From: Bacteroidaceae bacterium
GTDB taxonomy: Bacteria > Bacteroidota > Bacteroidia > Bacteroidales > Bacteroidaceae
Assembly: GCA_024398715.1 (NCBI GenBank)
Contig: JAKSIP010000006.1
Span: 1 to 64,000, forward strand
Direction: 5' to 3'
DNA: 64,000 nt
Below the pieces are notes generated by a model. That model was not told the DNA's origin. It searched no databases and worked only from the letters and a program-made list of their open reading frames with translations. The position numbers were made by a program, and so were the translations under genes. Positions 54,365-63,022 of this stretch are shown here, piece after piece; the stretch's first letter is position 1; every line of letters starts with the position of its first letter.

Positions 54365-57300
54365 ATGGGGTTTAATACATTTATCGGCTTATTATTCGGC
54401 AATAAACAGACAAGAGACGCCAAAGAAATCAGACCATGGGTAGAACTTGTAAAAAAGGCATCTCCCTCAATAGAGGTTCTTTCAATTGATGAACTTAGAG
54501 AAAGAACCAACCGGATCAGGAAACAGGTTCAGGATTTTGTCATTCCGGAAAAGAAAGAAATAGAAGAACTGAAAGCCAGAATCGAGCAAACGGAACTTGA
54601 AGCAAGAGAAGATCTGTTCAAAGAAATTGACAAACGTGAAAAAGAAGTCCTTGACAAGTACGAGATTGTACTTGACCAGGTACTCCCTGAAGTGTTCGCC
54701 ATCATAAAGGAAACAGCCCGCCGCTTTACTGAAAACGAGATTATCACCGTAAAAGCAACAGATTTTGACCGTAACCTTGCTGCCACACACGATTTTGTAG
54801 AGATTGACGGAGACAACGCCATATATCACAACCATTGGCAGGCAGGTGGAAACGACACCGTTTGGAATATGATTCATTACGATGTCCAGCTGTTTGGCGG
54901 TGTTGTGCTTCATAAAGGAAAAATTGCTGAGATGGCAACAGGTGAGGGAAAGACCCTTGTCGCTACCCTACCGGTATTCCTCAATGCCCTTACGGGTAAT
55001 GGTGTCCATGTTGTAACAGTCAATGACTACCTTGCCAAACGAGATGCTGAATGGATGGGACCTCTTTACATGTTCCACGGACTCAGCGTTGACTGCATTG
55101 ACAAGCATCAGCCTAATTCTGCAGCCCGCCGTGCAGCCTATCAGGCCGACATCACATTCGGAACCAACAACGAATTCGGTTTTGACTACCTTAGAGACAA
55201 CATGGCAGGAAATCCCGATGAACTTGTACAGCGCGGACACAACTATGCCATTGTTGACGAGGTTGACTCTGTCCTTATTGACGATGCCCGCACACCTCTG
55301 ATTATTTCCGGACCGGTTCCAAAGGGAGAAGACCAGCAGTTTGAACAGCTCAAGCCTCAGGTTGAGCGTCTGTTTGCAGCTCAAAAGGAATTGGCAGGAA
55401 AATATCTTGCAGAAGCCAAAAAGAAAGTATACTCTGACGATGAGCAGGAAAAGAGTGACGGCTACTTAAGTCTGTTCCGCAGTTATAAGGCCCTTCCCAA
55501 GAACAAAGCTCTGATCAAGTTTCTGAGTGAGGAAGGTATAAAGGTAGGACTTCAGAAAACAGAAGAAATATATATGGAGCAGCAGAACCGCCGTATGCCG
55601 GAAGCTGTTGAACCGTTATATTTTGTGATAGATGAAAAACTCAACAGTGTAGATCTCACAGATAAGGGTGTTGAACTGATCAGTAAAACGGAGAATGACC
55701 CTGAATTCTTTGTAATGCCTGACATTGCCGGACAGTTATCGGAACTGGAGACCCACACGGAATTGCCAGATCAGGAAAAACTGCAGAAAAAAGACGAGCT
55801 CCTTACAAACTACGCAATAAAGAGCGAGCGCATCCATACAATCAACCAGCTTCTCAAAGCATATGCAATGTTCGACAAGGATGTTGAATACATTGTAACG
55901 GAAGATGGTCAGGTCAAGATTGTTGACGAACAGACAGGCCGTATCATGGAAGGCCGCCGCTACAGCGACGGACTGCATCAGGCTATCGAAGCCAAGGAAG
56001 GCGTAAAGGTTCAGGCCGCCACACAGACATTTGCAACCATCACCCTTCAGAATTATTTCAGAATGTACCACAAACTTGCAGGTATGACAGGTACTGCAGA
56101 AACGGAGGCCGGAGAGTTCTGGGACATATACAAACTTGATGTTGTTGTCATTCCTACCAACAAGCCTATTGCACGTATGGATATGAATGACCGCATCTAC
56201 AAGACAAAAAGAGAAAAATACAAGGCTGTCATTCAGGAAATAGAGAGACTTGTCAAAGCAGGAAGGCCGGTACTTGTAGGTACAACATCCGTTGAAATCA
56301 GCGAAATGCTGAGCAAGATGCTTACCATGCGCAAGATAGAGCACAATGTATTGAACGCCAAACTGCATCAGAAAGAAGCGGATATTGTTGCCAAAGCAGG
56401 TCAGCGCAGTACCGTTACCATCGCTACCAATATGGCGGGCCGTGGAACGGATATCAAGCTAAGCCCGGAAGTCAAAGAAGCGGGCGGTCTTGCAATCATC
56501 GGTACGGAACGTCATGAGAGCCGCCGTGTTGACCGTCAGTTACGCGGTCGTTCGGGACGTCAGGGAGATCCGGGATCCAGTGTATTCTTCATCTCTCTTG
56601 AAGACAACCTTATGCGTCTGTTCGGTTCTGACAAAATAGCTCCATTAATGGACCGTATGGGTTTGCAGGAAGATGAAATGATAGAAAACAGTTTCATCAC
56701 CAAACGTATTGAGCAGGCTCAGAAAAAAGTTGAAGAGAACCATTTCGGAATCCGCAAACGTTTGCTGGAGTACGATGATGTCATGAACAAACAGCGTACT
56801 GTAGTTTACGAAAAGCGCCGCCACGCACTTATGGGCGAACGCATAGAGATGGACATTGCCAATATGATATGGGACAGGGCATCGGTCATCATTGAAAACA
56901 ATGCCGATTATGAATCTCTCAAGTTTGACATTTTCAAAATCCTGGCAATAGACATACCTTTTACTGAACAGGAGTATCAGAAAGAAAAAGATCAGGAGAA
57001 TCTCAAAGAGAAACTGTTCAATGCCGCAATGGAATCATTCAAGCGCAAGTGTGACCGCATGACAGAGATTGTATGGCCTGTAATAAAGCGCGTATTCGAG
57101 GATCAGGGAAACAGATACATAAACATTCTCATTCCTGTAACAGACGGGAAACGCCTGTACCAGATACCCTGCAACCTGAAAGCTGCATACGATACTGAAG
57201 GAAAAGATATTGTAAAGAGTTTCCAGAAAGCGATTATGCTTGCAATGATTGATGAATGCTGGAAAGAGAATCTGCGCGAATTGGACGAACTCAAGCACTC

Positions 57301-57667
57301 TGTCCAGAATGCAAGTTACGAGCAGAAAGACCCGCTCCTTATTTTCAAGTTGGAATCAGTCACCCTGTTCGACGATATGGTCAACAAGATGAACGACCAG
57401 ACTGTCTCAATACTTATGCGCGGACAGATTCCTGAGCCGGATCCCAATCAGGTACGCGAGGCTCCCGAACAGAGCCGCCAGCAGCGCCGGCAGTATCAGG
57501 AATCAAAGGCAGACCTTACAGACCCTGCCGGAAGAGCAGCTGCAGGCCGTGATACGCGCCAGCAGGTTCGCGAACCGATCAAGGTTGAAAAAGTCCCGGG
57601 ACGTAATGACCCATGTCCCTGCGGAAGCGGTTTGAAATATAAGAACTGTCATGGTAAAAACATATAA
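54365..57667 (+). CDS. secA: Preprotein translocase subunit SecA
   Basis: ATPase motor that drives preproteins through SecYEG. 1100 aa, about 200 longer than E. coli SecA, as is usual for Bacteroidetes. Walker A is [35 protein letters not shown], the DEAD-like [44 protein letters not shown] and [16 protein letters not shown] follow. The helical wing and scaffold come next, then a Gln/Arg-rich linker. The C-terminus is a SEC-C zinc motif ([18 protein letters not shown]). Confidence 0.97.
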   Translation: MGFNTFIGLLFGNKQTRDAKEIRPWVELVKKASPSIEVLSIDELRERTNRIRKQVQDFVIPEKKEIEELKARIEQTELEAREDLFKEIDKREKEVLDKYEIVLDQVLPEVFAIIKETARRFTENEIITVKATDFDRNLAATHDFVEIDGDNAIYHNHWQAGGNDTVWNMIHYDVQLFGGVVLHKGKIAEMATGEGKTLVATLPVFLNALTGNGVHVVTVNDYLAKRDAEWMGPLYMFHGLSVDCIDKHQPNSAARRAAYQADITFGTNNEFGFDYLRDNMAGNPDELVQRGHNYAIVDEVDSVLIDDARTPLIISGPVPKGEDQQFEQLKPQVERLFAAQKELAGKYLAEAKKKVYSDDEQEKSDGYLSLFRSYKALPKNKALIKFLSEEGIKVGLQKTEEIYMEQQNRRMPEAVEPLYFVIDEKLNSVDLTDKGVELISKTENDPEFFVMPDIAGQLSELETHTELPDQEKLQKKDELLTNYAIKSERIHTINQLLKAYAMFDKDVEYIVTEDGQVKIVDEQTGRIMEGRRYSDGLHQAIEAKEGVKVQAATQTFATITLQNYFRMYHKLAGMTGTAETEAGEFWDIYKLDVVVIPTNKPIARMDMNDRIYKTKREKYKAVIQEIERLVKAGRPVLVGTTSVEISEMLSKMLTMRKIEHNVLNAKLHQKEADIVAKAGQRSTVTIATNMAGRGTDIKLSPEVKEAGGLAIIGTERHESRRVDRQLRGRSGRQGDPGSSVFFISLEDNLMRLFGSDKIAPLMDRMGLQEDEMIENSFITKRIEQAQKKVEENHFGIRKRLLEYDDVMNKQRTVVYEKRRHALMGERIEMDIANMIWDRASVIIENNADYESLKFDIFKILAIDIPFTEQEYQKEKDQENLKEKLFNAAMESFKRKCDRMTEIVWPVIKRVFEDQGNRYINILIPVTDGKRLYQIPCNLKAAYDTEGKDIVKSFQKAIMLAMIDECWKENLRELDELKHSVQNASYEQKDPLLIFKLESVTLFDDMVNKMNDQTVSILMRGQIPEPDPNQVREAPEQSRQQRRQYQESKADLTDPAGRAAAGRDTRQQVREPIKVEKVPGRNDPCPCGSGLKYKNCHGKNI

Positions 57668-57679
57668 AAACGCGGTATT

Positions 57680-58090
57680 ATGACGATAAAGGATATTGTT
57701 AAGGAAGCATTGGGCAAATACCTCAATCAGTCAGACAAAGTTACAACAGACATTCTGATTCAGACAAATCCGAATGGAGAGGTTATTGTTTGGGACGATG
57801 ACAATCAGCTTGCCCGTGACTTTGTTGAATACTCGGCAGATATACCGGAAGAGGAATTCTTCAACAGAATGGAACAGGAGATACGTGCCGTCCTTGGAGA
57901 GTTGGACAAAGAAATCTCTTTTGACAATCTTTCCATATGGCAACCGTTTTCTTTTGTTCTTGTAGATCAGGACAAGGAAAGTGTTGCAGAACTCATGCTT
58001 ATTGATCATGACACACAACTTGCAAGCCATGCAATAATGGAAGGTCTTGATCAGGATTTGGACAATTTCTTGAAACACCTTTTGGAATAG
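57680..58090 (+). CDS. Conserved-looking small protein, function unknown
   Basis: 136 aa acidic cytoplasmic protein with no signal peptide or TM segment; family not recognized. It is alpha/beta in pattern: helix TIKDIVKEALGKYLNQS, strands ILIQTNPNGEVIVWDDD, a helix FFNRMEQEIRAVLGELD, strands FSFVLVDQDKESVAELMLID and a C-terminal helix MEGLDQDLDNFLKHLLE. It starts 12 nt after secA and the next gene starts 10 nt after it, so the three may be co-transcribed. It could be a small chaperone or regulator; nothing here decides it. Confidence 0.7.
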   Translation: MTIKDIVKEALGKYLNQSDKVTTDILIQTNPNGEVIVWDDDNQLARDFVEYSADIPEEEFFNRMEQEIRAVLGELDKEISFDNLSIWQPFSFVLVDQDKESVAELMLIDHDTQLASHAIMEGLDQDLDNFLKHLLE

Positions 58091-58100
58091 TTTGGAAAAT

Positions 58101-58676
58101 ATGAAAAAAAATGTATTATCGTGCCTGGTATTGGCACTGTGCAGTGTTTTGGCTGTAGCTCAGAATGACACACTTGAGCCGGGTCTATACGCAATCAACA
58201 ATGGTGAGCCTGTTGTTATGTCTGCCATCAATGGTGCCAACAGCAAGACAAGTACTGGAATTCTTGGAGTAGAAATTGAAAAGAAAGAGGTAGAATTCAA
58301 GGGAGTGACATCGCCAATCAAAACTGATGGCGAATTTATTATGGTTTGCAATATGAACAAGAAAAACATTACAAGAACCATAAAAAAATATGACCTATTT
58401 GTTCAGTCAATGACCCCGGACAACATGCTCATAGTTCCGCTTCAGGTAGTAAAAAACAAGAAACGCGTATATTACGCAGGAAAATCCGTTAACGGCATAA
58501 ACACAACCGTTAAAGAGTTCTACGATTTTACATGGGAACGGATAACGGACAATTCTTTCAGCATCAGATGCAACCTTGAGCCGGGTGAATACGGAATTGT
58601 CTTCCGCGAGGCAAAGCATGGGCCATACAATTACGACACCATTTTTGATTTTACCGTCCCTGCCGCCAACGAATAA
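58101..58676 (+). CDS. Secreted protein of unknown function
   Basis: 191 aa from the ATG at 58101 (a TTG 9 nt upstream is in frame). Signal peptide VLSCLVLALCSVLAVAQ. The mature part is beta-rich: LEPGLYAINNGEPVVMSAIN, GILGVEIEKKEVEFKGVTSP, FIMVCNMNKKNITRTIKKYD, LEPGEYGIVFREAKHG. The repeat of the phrase LEPGxY near both ends suggests an internal repeat or a sandwich of two similar sheets. No family recognized. It ends 4 nt before the convergent transporter gene. Confidence 0.7.
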   Translation: MKKNVLSCLVLALCSVLAVAQNDTLEPGLYAINNGEPVVMSAINGANSKTSTGILGVEIEKKEVEFKGVTSPIKTDGEFIMVCNMNKKNITRTIKKYDLFVQSMTPDNMLIVPLQVVKNKKRVYYAGKSVNGINTTVKEFYDFTWERITDNSFSIRCNLEPGEYGIVFREAKHGPYNYDTIFDFTVPAANE

Positions 58677-58680
58677 GTAT

Positions 58681-59367
58681 TTACAGGTAACTGGACATTC
58701 TGTAAGCTACACGGGAGAAAAGAACCTCAAGAACAAGTTCAAAGCCCGCTGCAGTAATGGAACAGAATATTACCTGCCTGAATGTCCATCCGAATAAAGG
58801 TACACTGACAATCAGGGCAAAAACCGCATTATCCACAAATTGGGATATTGCGGTGGATATGAAACTGCGGGCGGCAAAATGTCTGAATCCGCTCAATTTC
58901 ACCATTTTTGCCACTGCAATATTGACAATACTGTTAACCGCAGACGATACTGCCATGGAGAAAGCCGAACCGGCCACAATCCATGTTGAGCCTCCTATTG
59001 TATCGTTGAGTGCACGGTTTACAACATCGGATCCTGTATCGTAGTAAGAACCCCACATTCCAGGGGTAAGAGAGATCAATTTAAAAATGCAGAAAGTCAG
59101 GAGATTGATTGCTATTGCCATGATAGATATGCGTAGTGCATTTTTTCCGCCAAACACCATGCAGAAACAATCCATCAGGACAAATGGAAGCCAGGAAAGT
59201 GCAAATCCACAGTCAAGGGCAATCCAATCGTTATGGAAAAGTTCCTTGTTTGCAAGAAGATTCATCATTACCACTGCCAAAACGAATATGGCAAATGCAA
59301 GAGAAGGGACTCTCTGAAGAATGGTCCTGTACGCAATGTATTCAGACCTGATAAGTTTTTTTATCAT
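58681..59367 (-). CDS. Queuosine-precursor transporter of the VUT/YhhQ family
   Basis: 228 aa with six hydrophobic helices: LAFAIFVLAVVMMNLLANKE, LDCGFALSWLPFVLMDCFCM, LRISIMAIAINLLTFCIFKL, WIVAGSAFSMAVSSAVNSIV, AISQFVDNAVFALIVSVPLF and FCSITAAGFELVLEVLFSRV. The pattern matches the vitamin-uptake transporter (Vut_1/YhhQ) family, whose members take up queuine/preQ1 or preQ0. The phrase QFVDNAVFALIV is close to the family's QxxDxxxFxxIA. A short hairpin lies in its 5' leader. Confidence 0.82.
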   Translation of the reverse strand: MIKKLIRSEYIAYRTILQRVPSLAFAIFVLAVVMMNLLANKELFHNDWIALDCGFALSWLPFVLMDCFCMVFGGKNALRISIMAIAINLLTFCIFKLISLTPGMWGSYYDTGSDVVNRALNDTIGGSTWIVAGSAFSMAVSSAVNSIVNIAVAKMVKLSGFRHFAARSFISTAISQFVDNAVFALIVSVPLFGWTFRQVIFCSITAAGFELVLEVLFSRVAYRMSSYL

Positions 59368-59391
59368 GCTCTTTATGTTTTAATTTATATG

Positions 59392-59419
59392 GCGGAGGAT
59401 GACAAGCGTAGAACTCCGC
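59392..59419 (-). promoter_or_regulatory. Leader hairpin of the queuosine-precursor transporter, possible small riboswitch
   Basis: GCGGAG/CTCCGC (6 bp) around a 16-nt loop starting TTCTACG on the minus strand. It begins within a few nt of the expected transcript start (after the -7 box at 59438-59431) and is followed by an A-rich stretch (ATAAATTAAAACATAAAG) before the ATG. The size and place recall preQ1-I aptamers, but the A-rich tail lacks the usual AAAAAACUA. Confidence 0.25.
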
Positions 59420-59430
59420 ATCTGACTCTG

Positions 59431-59438
59431 CAAATTTA
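59431..59438 (-). promoter_or_regulatory. Promoter -7 box of the queuosine-precursor transporter
   Basis: The minus strand reads TAAATTTG, matching TAnnTTTG; start codon 64 nt downstream. No -33 TTTG at the right spacing. Confidence 0.45.
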
Positions 59439-59515
59439 TATAAAAATATCTTGAAATAATTCTTACTAAAAAATTTTGTAACACAAAATTATCTTGTACA
59501 CTAATATTTGCGGTG

Positions 59516-59833
59516 CATTTGGTACGGCAGAGGGCGGTTTTTCGTACCGAATGCGGTTTGTGGTGCATTTGGTACGGTACAGGAGGCGGTTTTTGGTACG
59601 GAATGCGGTTCGCAGTGCGGTTGGTACGGCAGGAGGCGGTTTTTCGTACGGAATGCGGTTTGTGGTGCATTTGGTACGGCAGGAGGCGGTTTTTGGTACG
59701 GAATGCGGTCGCAGTGCGGTTGGTACGGCAGGAGGCGGTTTTTCGTACCGAATGCGGTTTGTGGTGCATTTGGTACGGTAAGAGGCGGTTTTTCGTACGG
59801 AATGCACTTTGCAGTGCGGGGTGCGGTTGGTTG
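59516..59833. repeat. Tandem array of ~50-bp GTAC-containing units (six copies plus a partial)
   Basis: Units begin near 59516, 59566, 59618, 59667, 59716, 59766 and 59816 (partial). Each has the form GCATTTGGTACGGCAGGAGG then CGGTTTTTCGTACGGAATGC and GGTTTGTGGT, with two GGTACGG/CGTACGG cores 25-26 bp apart. Units alternate between a GCATTT type and a GCGGTT type, so copies 2-5 form two roughly 100-bp super-repeats. The unit length is not a multiple of three and all six frames stay open across much of the array, so it is not protein-coding. Confidence 0.85.
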
Positions 59834-59883
59834 TAATATGCAATATACAAATGGATCATTTTCGGAGAAATTAATTCCCCTAC
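59831..59883. repeat. 53-bp direct repeat, copy A (left boundary of accessory islet)
   Basis: Begins TTGTAATATGCAATATACAA and ends TTCCCCTAC. It matches the segment at 63023-63075 with 9 mismatches by manual count, in the same orientation. It abuts the tandem array. Confidence 0.75.
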
Positions 59884-60032
59884 TAAATTTCCACTGAGCC
59901 AAAACTGCAGCAAATGCTGCGTTTTCATCCAACCTAGAAGTTGGAATTGAGTTCACTAACGTTCGCTCCATCCCTTACCCCTGCCGGGGAGGCTAATTCG
60001 TTGGAATTGACCAGGATCTCGCCGCCGCCCTC
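59884..60032. other. Intergenic stretch with palindrome and 11-bp direct repeats
   Basis: GCAGCA-AA-TGCTGC at 59907-59920, and GTTGGAATTGA at 59940-59950 and again at 60000-60010, exactly 60 bp apart. No ORF other than the start of the small TM protein. Confidence 0.5.
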
Positions 60033-60266
60033 ATGGGGCAGGGAGGAGGCACCATCATCATCACCCAGGATGAGCAGCTGCAGAACGACACCACCACCGT
60101 AACCCATACCACAAATGCAGAACAGACCCAAGAAGGATCAGAGAGCAATGAAACCCAGTCGCAATCAAACCCGCCCCGTGCCTCACCCATAATAGACAAG
60201 ATCTTCTACATCTTCCTGCTCCTAGCATTCATCATCATACTGCTTCAGGGGCGCAGGAATCAATGA
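60033..60266 (+). CDS. Small C-terminally anchored TM protein of lysis-like cassette
   Basis: 77 aa. A Gly start (MGQGGGTIIITQDEQLQ), a Thr/Gln/Ser/Glu-rich middle and one C-terminal helix (IFYIFLLLAFIIILLQ) ending RRNQ. The layout would suit a small holin or pinholin-like protein, or an inner-membrane anchor. No family recognized. The frame is open upstream to 59997 without another ATG, reading FVGIDQDLAAAL, so an alternative start cannot be excluded. It lies 37 nt before the lysozyme gene. Confidence 0.5.
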   Translation: MGQGGGTIIITQDEQLQNDTTTVTHTTNAEQTQEGSESNETQSQSNPPRASPIIDKIFYIFLLLAFIIILLQGRRNQ

Positions 60267-60303
60267 CACACCGTTCAAACAACCATATAAACACAACACA
60301 GCC

Positions 60304-60729
60304 ATGAAATCAACCAACTACGCAATACTGCTCATCAAAAGTTTCGAGCAGCTACGCCTCAACGCATACCTTTGCCCAGCCGGTAAGTGGACCATAGGCT
60401 ACGGCCACACCGACGGCGTCAACCAGGGCATGCTCATCACAGAGAAGACCGCTGATGCCTTCCTGAAGCAAGACATTAAGCATGCTGAAGCCGAAGTCAA
60501 CCGCATCGATGCAGACCTCACCCAAGAGCAGTTCGATGCCCTCGTCTCCTTCGTCTTCAACGTCGGCAGACAGAACTTCCGCTTAAGCACTCTGCGCAAG
60601 CTCGTAGAGCGCAATCCAAATGACCCCAAGATAGCCGATGAGTTCCGCCGCTGGATCTATGCCGGCAATATAAAACTCCCCGGACTCATCAAAAGGAGAG
60701 AGCAAGAAATCAAATTGTATTACTCATAA
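60304..60729 (+). CDS. Phage-type lysozyme (GH24 endolysin family)
   Basis: 141 aa, cleaving the GlcNAc-MurNAc bond of peptidoglycan. The catalytic set is Glu14 in KSFEQLRLNAYL, Cys23 in LCPAGKW (the position that is Asp20 in T4 lysozyme) and Thr29 in WTIGYGHTDG. The E-8-C-5-T spacing is known among phage endolysins. The rest follows the family: FLKQDIKHAEAEVNRI, LTQEQFDALVSFVFNVG and GLIKRREQEIKLYY. No signal peptide, so it would need a holin or other route out. GC content looks higher than in the neighbouring core genes. Confidence 0.9.
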   Translation: MKSTNYAILLIKSFEQLRLNAYLCPAGKWTIGYGHTDGVNQGMLITEKTADAFLKQDIKHAEAEVNRIDADLTQEQFDALVSFVFNVGRQNFRLSTLRKLVERNPNDPKIADEFRRWIYAGNIKLPGLIKRREQEIKLYYS

Positions 60730-60742
60730 CCGATGAATCACC

Positions 60743-61054
60743 ATGGAAACACCAACCATATCATTAATCACAGACTGCCTGGTGCCGATGATAACAGCAG
60801 CTGCAGGCTGTCTTGCCGGCAAGCGAAAGCGCCGCAACGACTTCCTCAAGAACATGCAGGAGTCCATCGATATCCTCTCGATGGAAAACAAGCGCCTGAT
60901 AGAGGACCTGACAACCGTCAACCGTGAAGTAGTCGCCCTCCACCGTGAGAACGGCGAGCTCAAATACTCAGTAGACCAACTCTGCAAGGAGAACGCCCAA
61001 CTCAAGACCGAAGTCCAGGATCTCCGCAAGCAGCTAACCCAAGCACCTGCGTAA
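60743..61054 (+). CDS. Small TM/coiled-coil protein of lysis-like cassette (spanin- or holin-like)
   Basis: 103 aa. An N-terminal hydrophobic segment (SLITDCLVPMITAAAGCLAG) is followed by a basic patch (KRKRRND) and a long coiled coil (heptads in FLKNMQESIDILSMENKRLI and ALHRENGELKYSVDQLCKEN). The topology fits an inner-membrane spanin (Rz-like) or a cytoplasmic-facing structural protein. It starts 13 nt after the lysozyme stop. No lipoprotein partner (Rz1) is seen in the overlapping frames. Confidence 0.6.
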   Translation: METPTISLITDCLVPMITAAAGCLAGKRKRRNDFLKNMQESIDILSMENKRLIEDLTTVNREVVALHRENGELKYSVDQLCKENAQLKTEVQDLRKQLTQAPA

Positions 61055-61242
61055 CATCCGATGCACAGCATCGGTTCCGTCCCGAAAATTGGCGTACAAT
61101 AGGGATGTAACCGGCCAATCTTCTCTCCTTGTTTGCGGAGGCAAAAGTAACACTTAATCCACAAGTTTGCAATTATAAAGCCACAACTATACAGGAAAAA
61201 TTATATATCTTCGCATATCACCCTAAAAAACAATAATTGTTT
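61055..61242 (+). other. Intergenic region with hairpin and leader palindrome
   Basis: CCGATGC-ACA-GCATCGG hairpin at 61058-61074, with no U-run. TATCTTCG at 61206-61213 is a one-mismatch -7 box. An AAACAAT-A-ATTGTTT palindrome spans 61228-61242, directly before the ATG of the first FISUMP gene; a shorter form precedes the second. Confidence 0.5.
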
Positions 61243-62121
61243 ATGAATAAGGCAGGTATTTCTTTGTTGAGCATCCTTTCATTTGCACTCCTTATGTCTT
61301 CCTGTAAGGAGCAATCTTCTTACAATGGCCATGAGTACGTTGACCTTGGTCTGAGCGTCAAATGGGCCACCTGTAATGTCGGTGCCAAGAGTCCCGAGGA
61401 TTACGGAGAGTTTTATGCCTGGGGTGAAACAAGAACCAAGACCGTATACTCGTTGAAAGGTTACCGTTTTCGTGCCGGCGGTGAATCGTATCACGATATG
61501 AAACTCTCAAAATATGATCCTGATGAGATTTTGGACAATCTTAAAAAGACAGTTCTTGACATGGCTGATGACGTAGCTAATGTCAAATGGGGCGGCAACT
61601 GGAGAATGCCGACTAAGGAGGAGATTGAAGAGCTGAACTGGAACAGTGATTGGGTCTGGACAACGCAAAACGGAGTAAAAGGTGTCAAGATAACAAGCAA
61701 AGTTGAAGGTTATACAGACCGTTCAATTTTCATACCCGCAGCAGGATACAGGATTGACTCCAGACATCTTTTTGCAGGAGTAAGTGGAGAATATTGGTCA
61801 AGTACCAATTCAATGCTTAAGACTTCGGCCTACCATTTATACTTTGATTCGTGTGGCTCGTCCTTGGATAATACTATTGTGGATTACATAAGTGAATTAT
61901 TGTATTGGCATGATGATGAAGGGGAAAGCTTTATTAATGAATTGCCCCAATCACTCGCTGACAAGATCCTCAACTATTTTCATTCAGGAAATGTCAATCT
62001 GGACAGCATCCCTGAATCCATATTCAACGAGTATCGTTCATACTTAAGCACTCAAGACTTGGATTTGATTAACAACAATTTACGTCCCTCAGGCCTGCCA
62101 GTCCGTCCCGTCTGCCCGTAA
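61243..62121 (+). CDS. FISUMP-domain lipoprotein 1
   Basis: 292 aa from the ATG at 61243. Lipobox LMSSC (Cys21). The mature protein is one FISUMP domain: YNGHEYVDLGLSVKWATCNV, YGEFYAWGETRTK, WGGNWRMPTKEEIEELNW, IFIPAAGYRIDSRH, GEYWSST and a final GLPVRPVCP. A 50-residue insert before the end (DDEGESFINELPQSLADKIL) is absent from its neighbour. Proteins of this type are abundant and probably surface-exposed; their ligand is unknown. Confidence 0.85.
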   Translation: MNKAGISLLSILSFALLMSSCKEQSSYNGHEYVDLGLSVKWATCNVGAKSPEDYGEFYAWGETRTKTVYSLKGYRFRAGGESYHDMKLSKYDPDEILDNLKKTVLDMADDVANVKWGGNWRMPTKEEIEELNWNSDWVWTTQNGVKGVKITSKVEGYTDRSIFIPAAGYRIDSRHLFAGVSGEYWSSTNSMLKTSAYHLYFDSCGSSLDNTIVDYISELLYWHDDEGESFINELPQSLADKILNYFHSGNVNLDSIPESIFNEYRSYLSTQDLDLINNNLRPSGLPVRPVCP

Positions 62122-62154
62122 TAAACAAACCAACCCACAAACCAATAATTGTTT

Positions 62155-62910
62155 ATGATAAAGCCTAGTATATCATTATTGATAACCTTTTCATTGTCGC
62201 TTCTTGCATCATCTTGTAAAGGCCAGTCCTCCTATAATGGACATCAGTATGTTGACCTTGGTCTGAGCGTCAAATGGGCCACCTGTAACATAGGTGCCAC
62301 CGTTCCTGAAGGATATGGTGATTATTATGCCTGGGGTGAAACGGAAACATATTATGAATATGCCGATGTTGAGACGGGTGACGGATTCCGCTGGAAAGAA
62401 GGAAAAGGAGGACGTTATGGCTGGGAATCATACTTCGATATTGAAACCATCACTCCCACCGAATACGAGGATGAGGTAACCTTCAAGAAATACAAGACTC
62501 TGGATAAGATCCTGATTGATCCTGAGGATGATGCAGCTCACGTAATCTGGGGCGGAAACTGGCGTATGCCGACAAAGGCCGAACTCGATGAACTGGCCGA
62601 TTCCAAGAACTGCGCCTGGACCTGGACCACAATAAACGGCATTAAGGGTTACAAGGTGACAAGTAAGAAACCCGGATATGAAGGCAATTACATTTTCCTT
62701 CCGGCTGCAGGTCTCTACACCTGGGAAGTGGATCATCTCATATATGCCGGGTATGAGGGACGATACTGGTCTGCTTCCATTTACAATAGGAATTCCGATG
62801 AAAGCACGGTATGTGCATACTCATTCTATCTTAAGAATGTTGATCCCAAAATATCTGTAACCAGCGGAGCAAGGTGTTTTGGCTTCTCAATCCGTCCAGT
62901 CTGCCCATAA
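62155..62910 (+). CDS. FISUMP-domain lipoprotein 2
   Basis: 251 aa, ATG at 62155; lipobox LASSC (Cys21). Same order as the preceding gene: SYNGHQYVDLGLSVKWATCN, YGDYYAWGETETYYEYADV, WGGNWRMPTKAELDELADS, YIFLPAAGLYTWEVD, GRYWSAS, FSIRPVCP. The pair look like a tandem duplication with diverged middles; the 34-nt gap carries the same AATAATTGTTTATG leader as the first gene. Confidence 0.85.
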   Translation: MIKPSISLLITFSLSLLASSCKGQSSYNGHQYVDLGLSVKWATCNIGATVPEGYGDYYAWGETETYYEYADVETGDGFRWKEGKGGRYGWESYFDIETITPTEYEDEVTFKKYKTLDKILIDPEDDAAHVIWGGNWRMPTKAELDELADSKNCAWTWTTINGIKGYKVTSKKPGYEGNYIFLPAAGLYTWEVDHLIYAGYEGRYWSASIYNRNSDESTVCAYSFYLKNVDPKISVTSGARCFGFSIRPVCP

Positions 62911-63022
62911 TAAACAAATCGTTTCCTCGCGGGCTCTGATGTGGGTATCATCAAACTGTCTGCAAGTTGCCAGCCGAGTTTTACTTACGGCCCCTCCCTT
63001 TATAGGTAGCAGCCAGTGGCCC

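Noticed and set aside
59516..59833. Tandem units as a CRISPR array
   Set aside because: The whole 50-bp unit is repeated, including the parts that would be spacers; there are no cas genes and no unique spacers.
59380..59971. Proline/Asn/Lys-rich ORFs of 95-182 codons on both strands across the tandem array
   Set aside because: All frames stay open because of repeat composition. The unit length is not a multiple of three, so the same motif appears in different frames of one array.
61142..61149. Minus-strand TACTTTTG box as a promoter
   Set aside because: It matches TAnnTTTG, but nothing downstream on that strand looks like a gene; it would only make antisense RNA to the lysis-like cassette.
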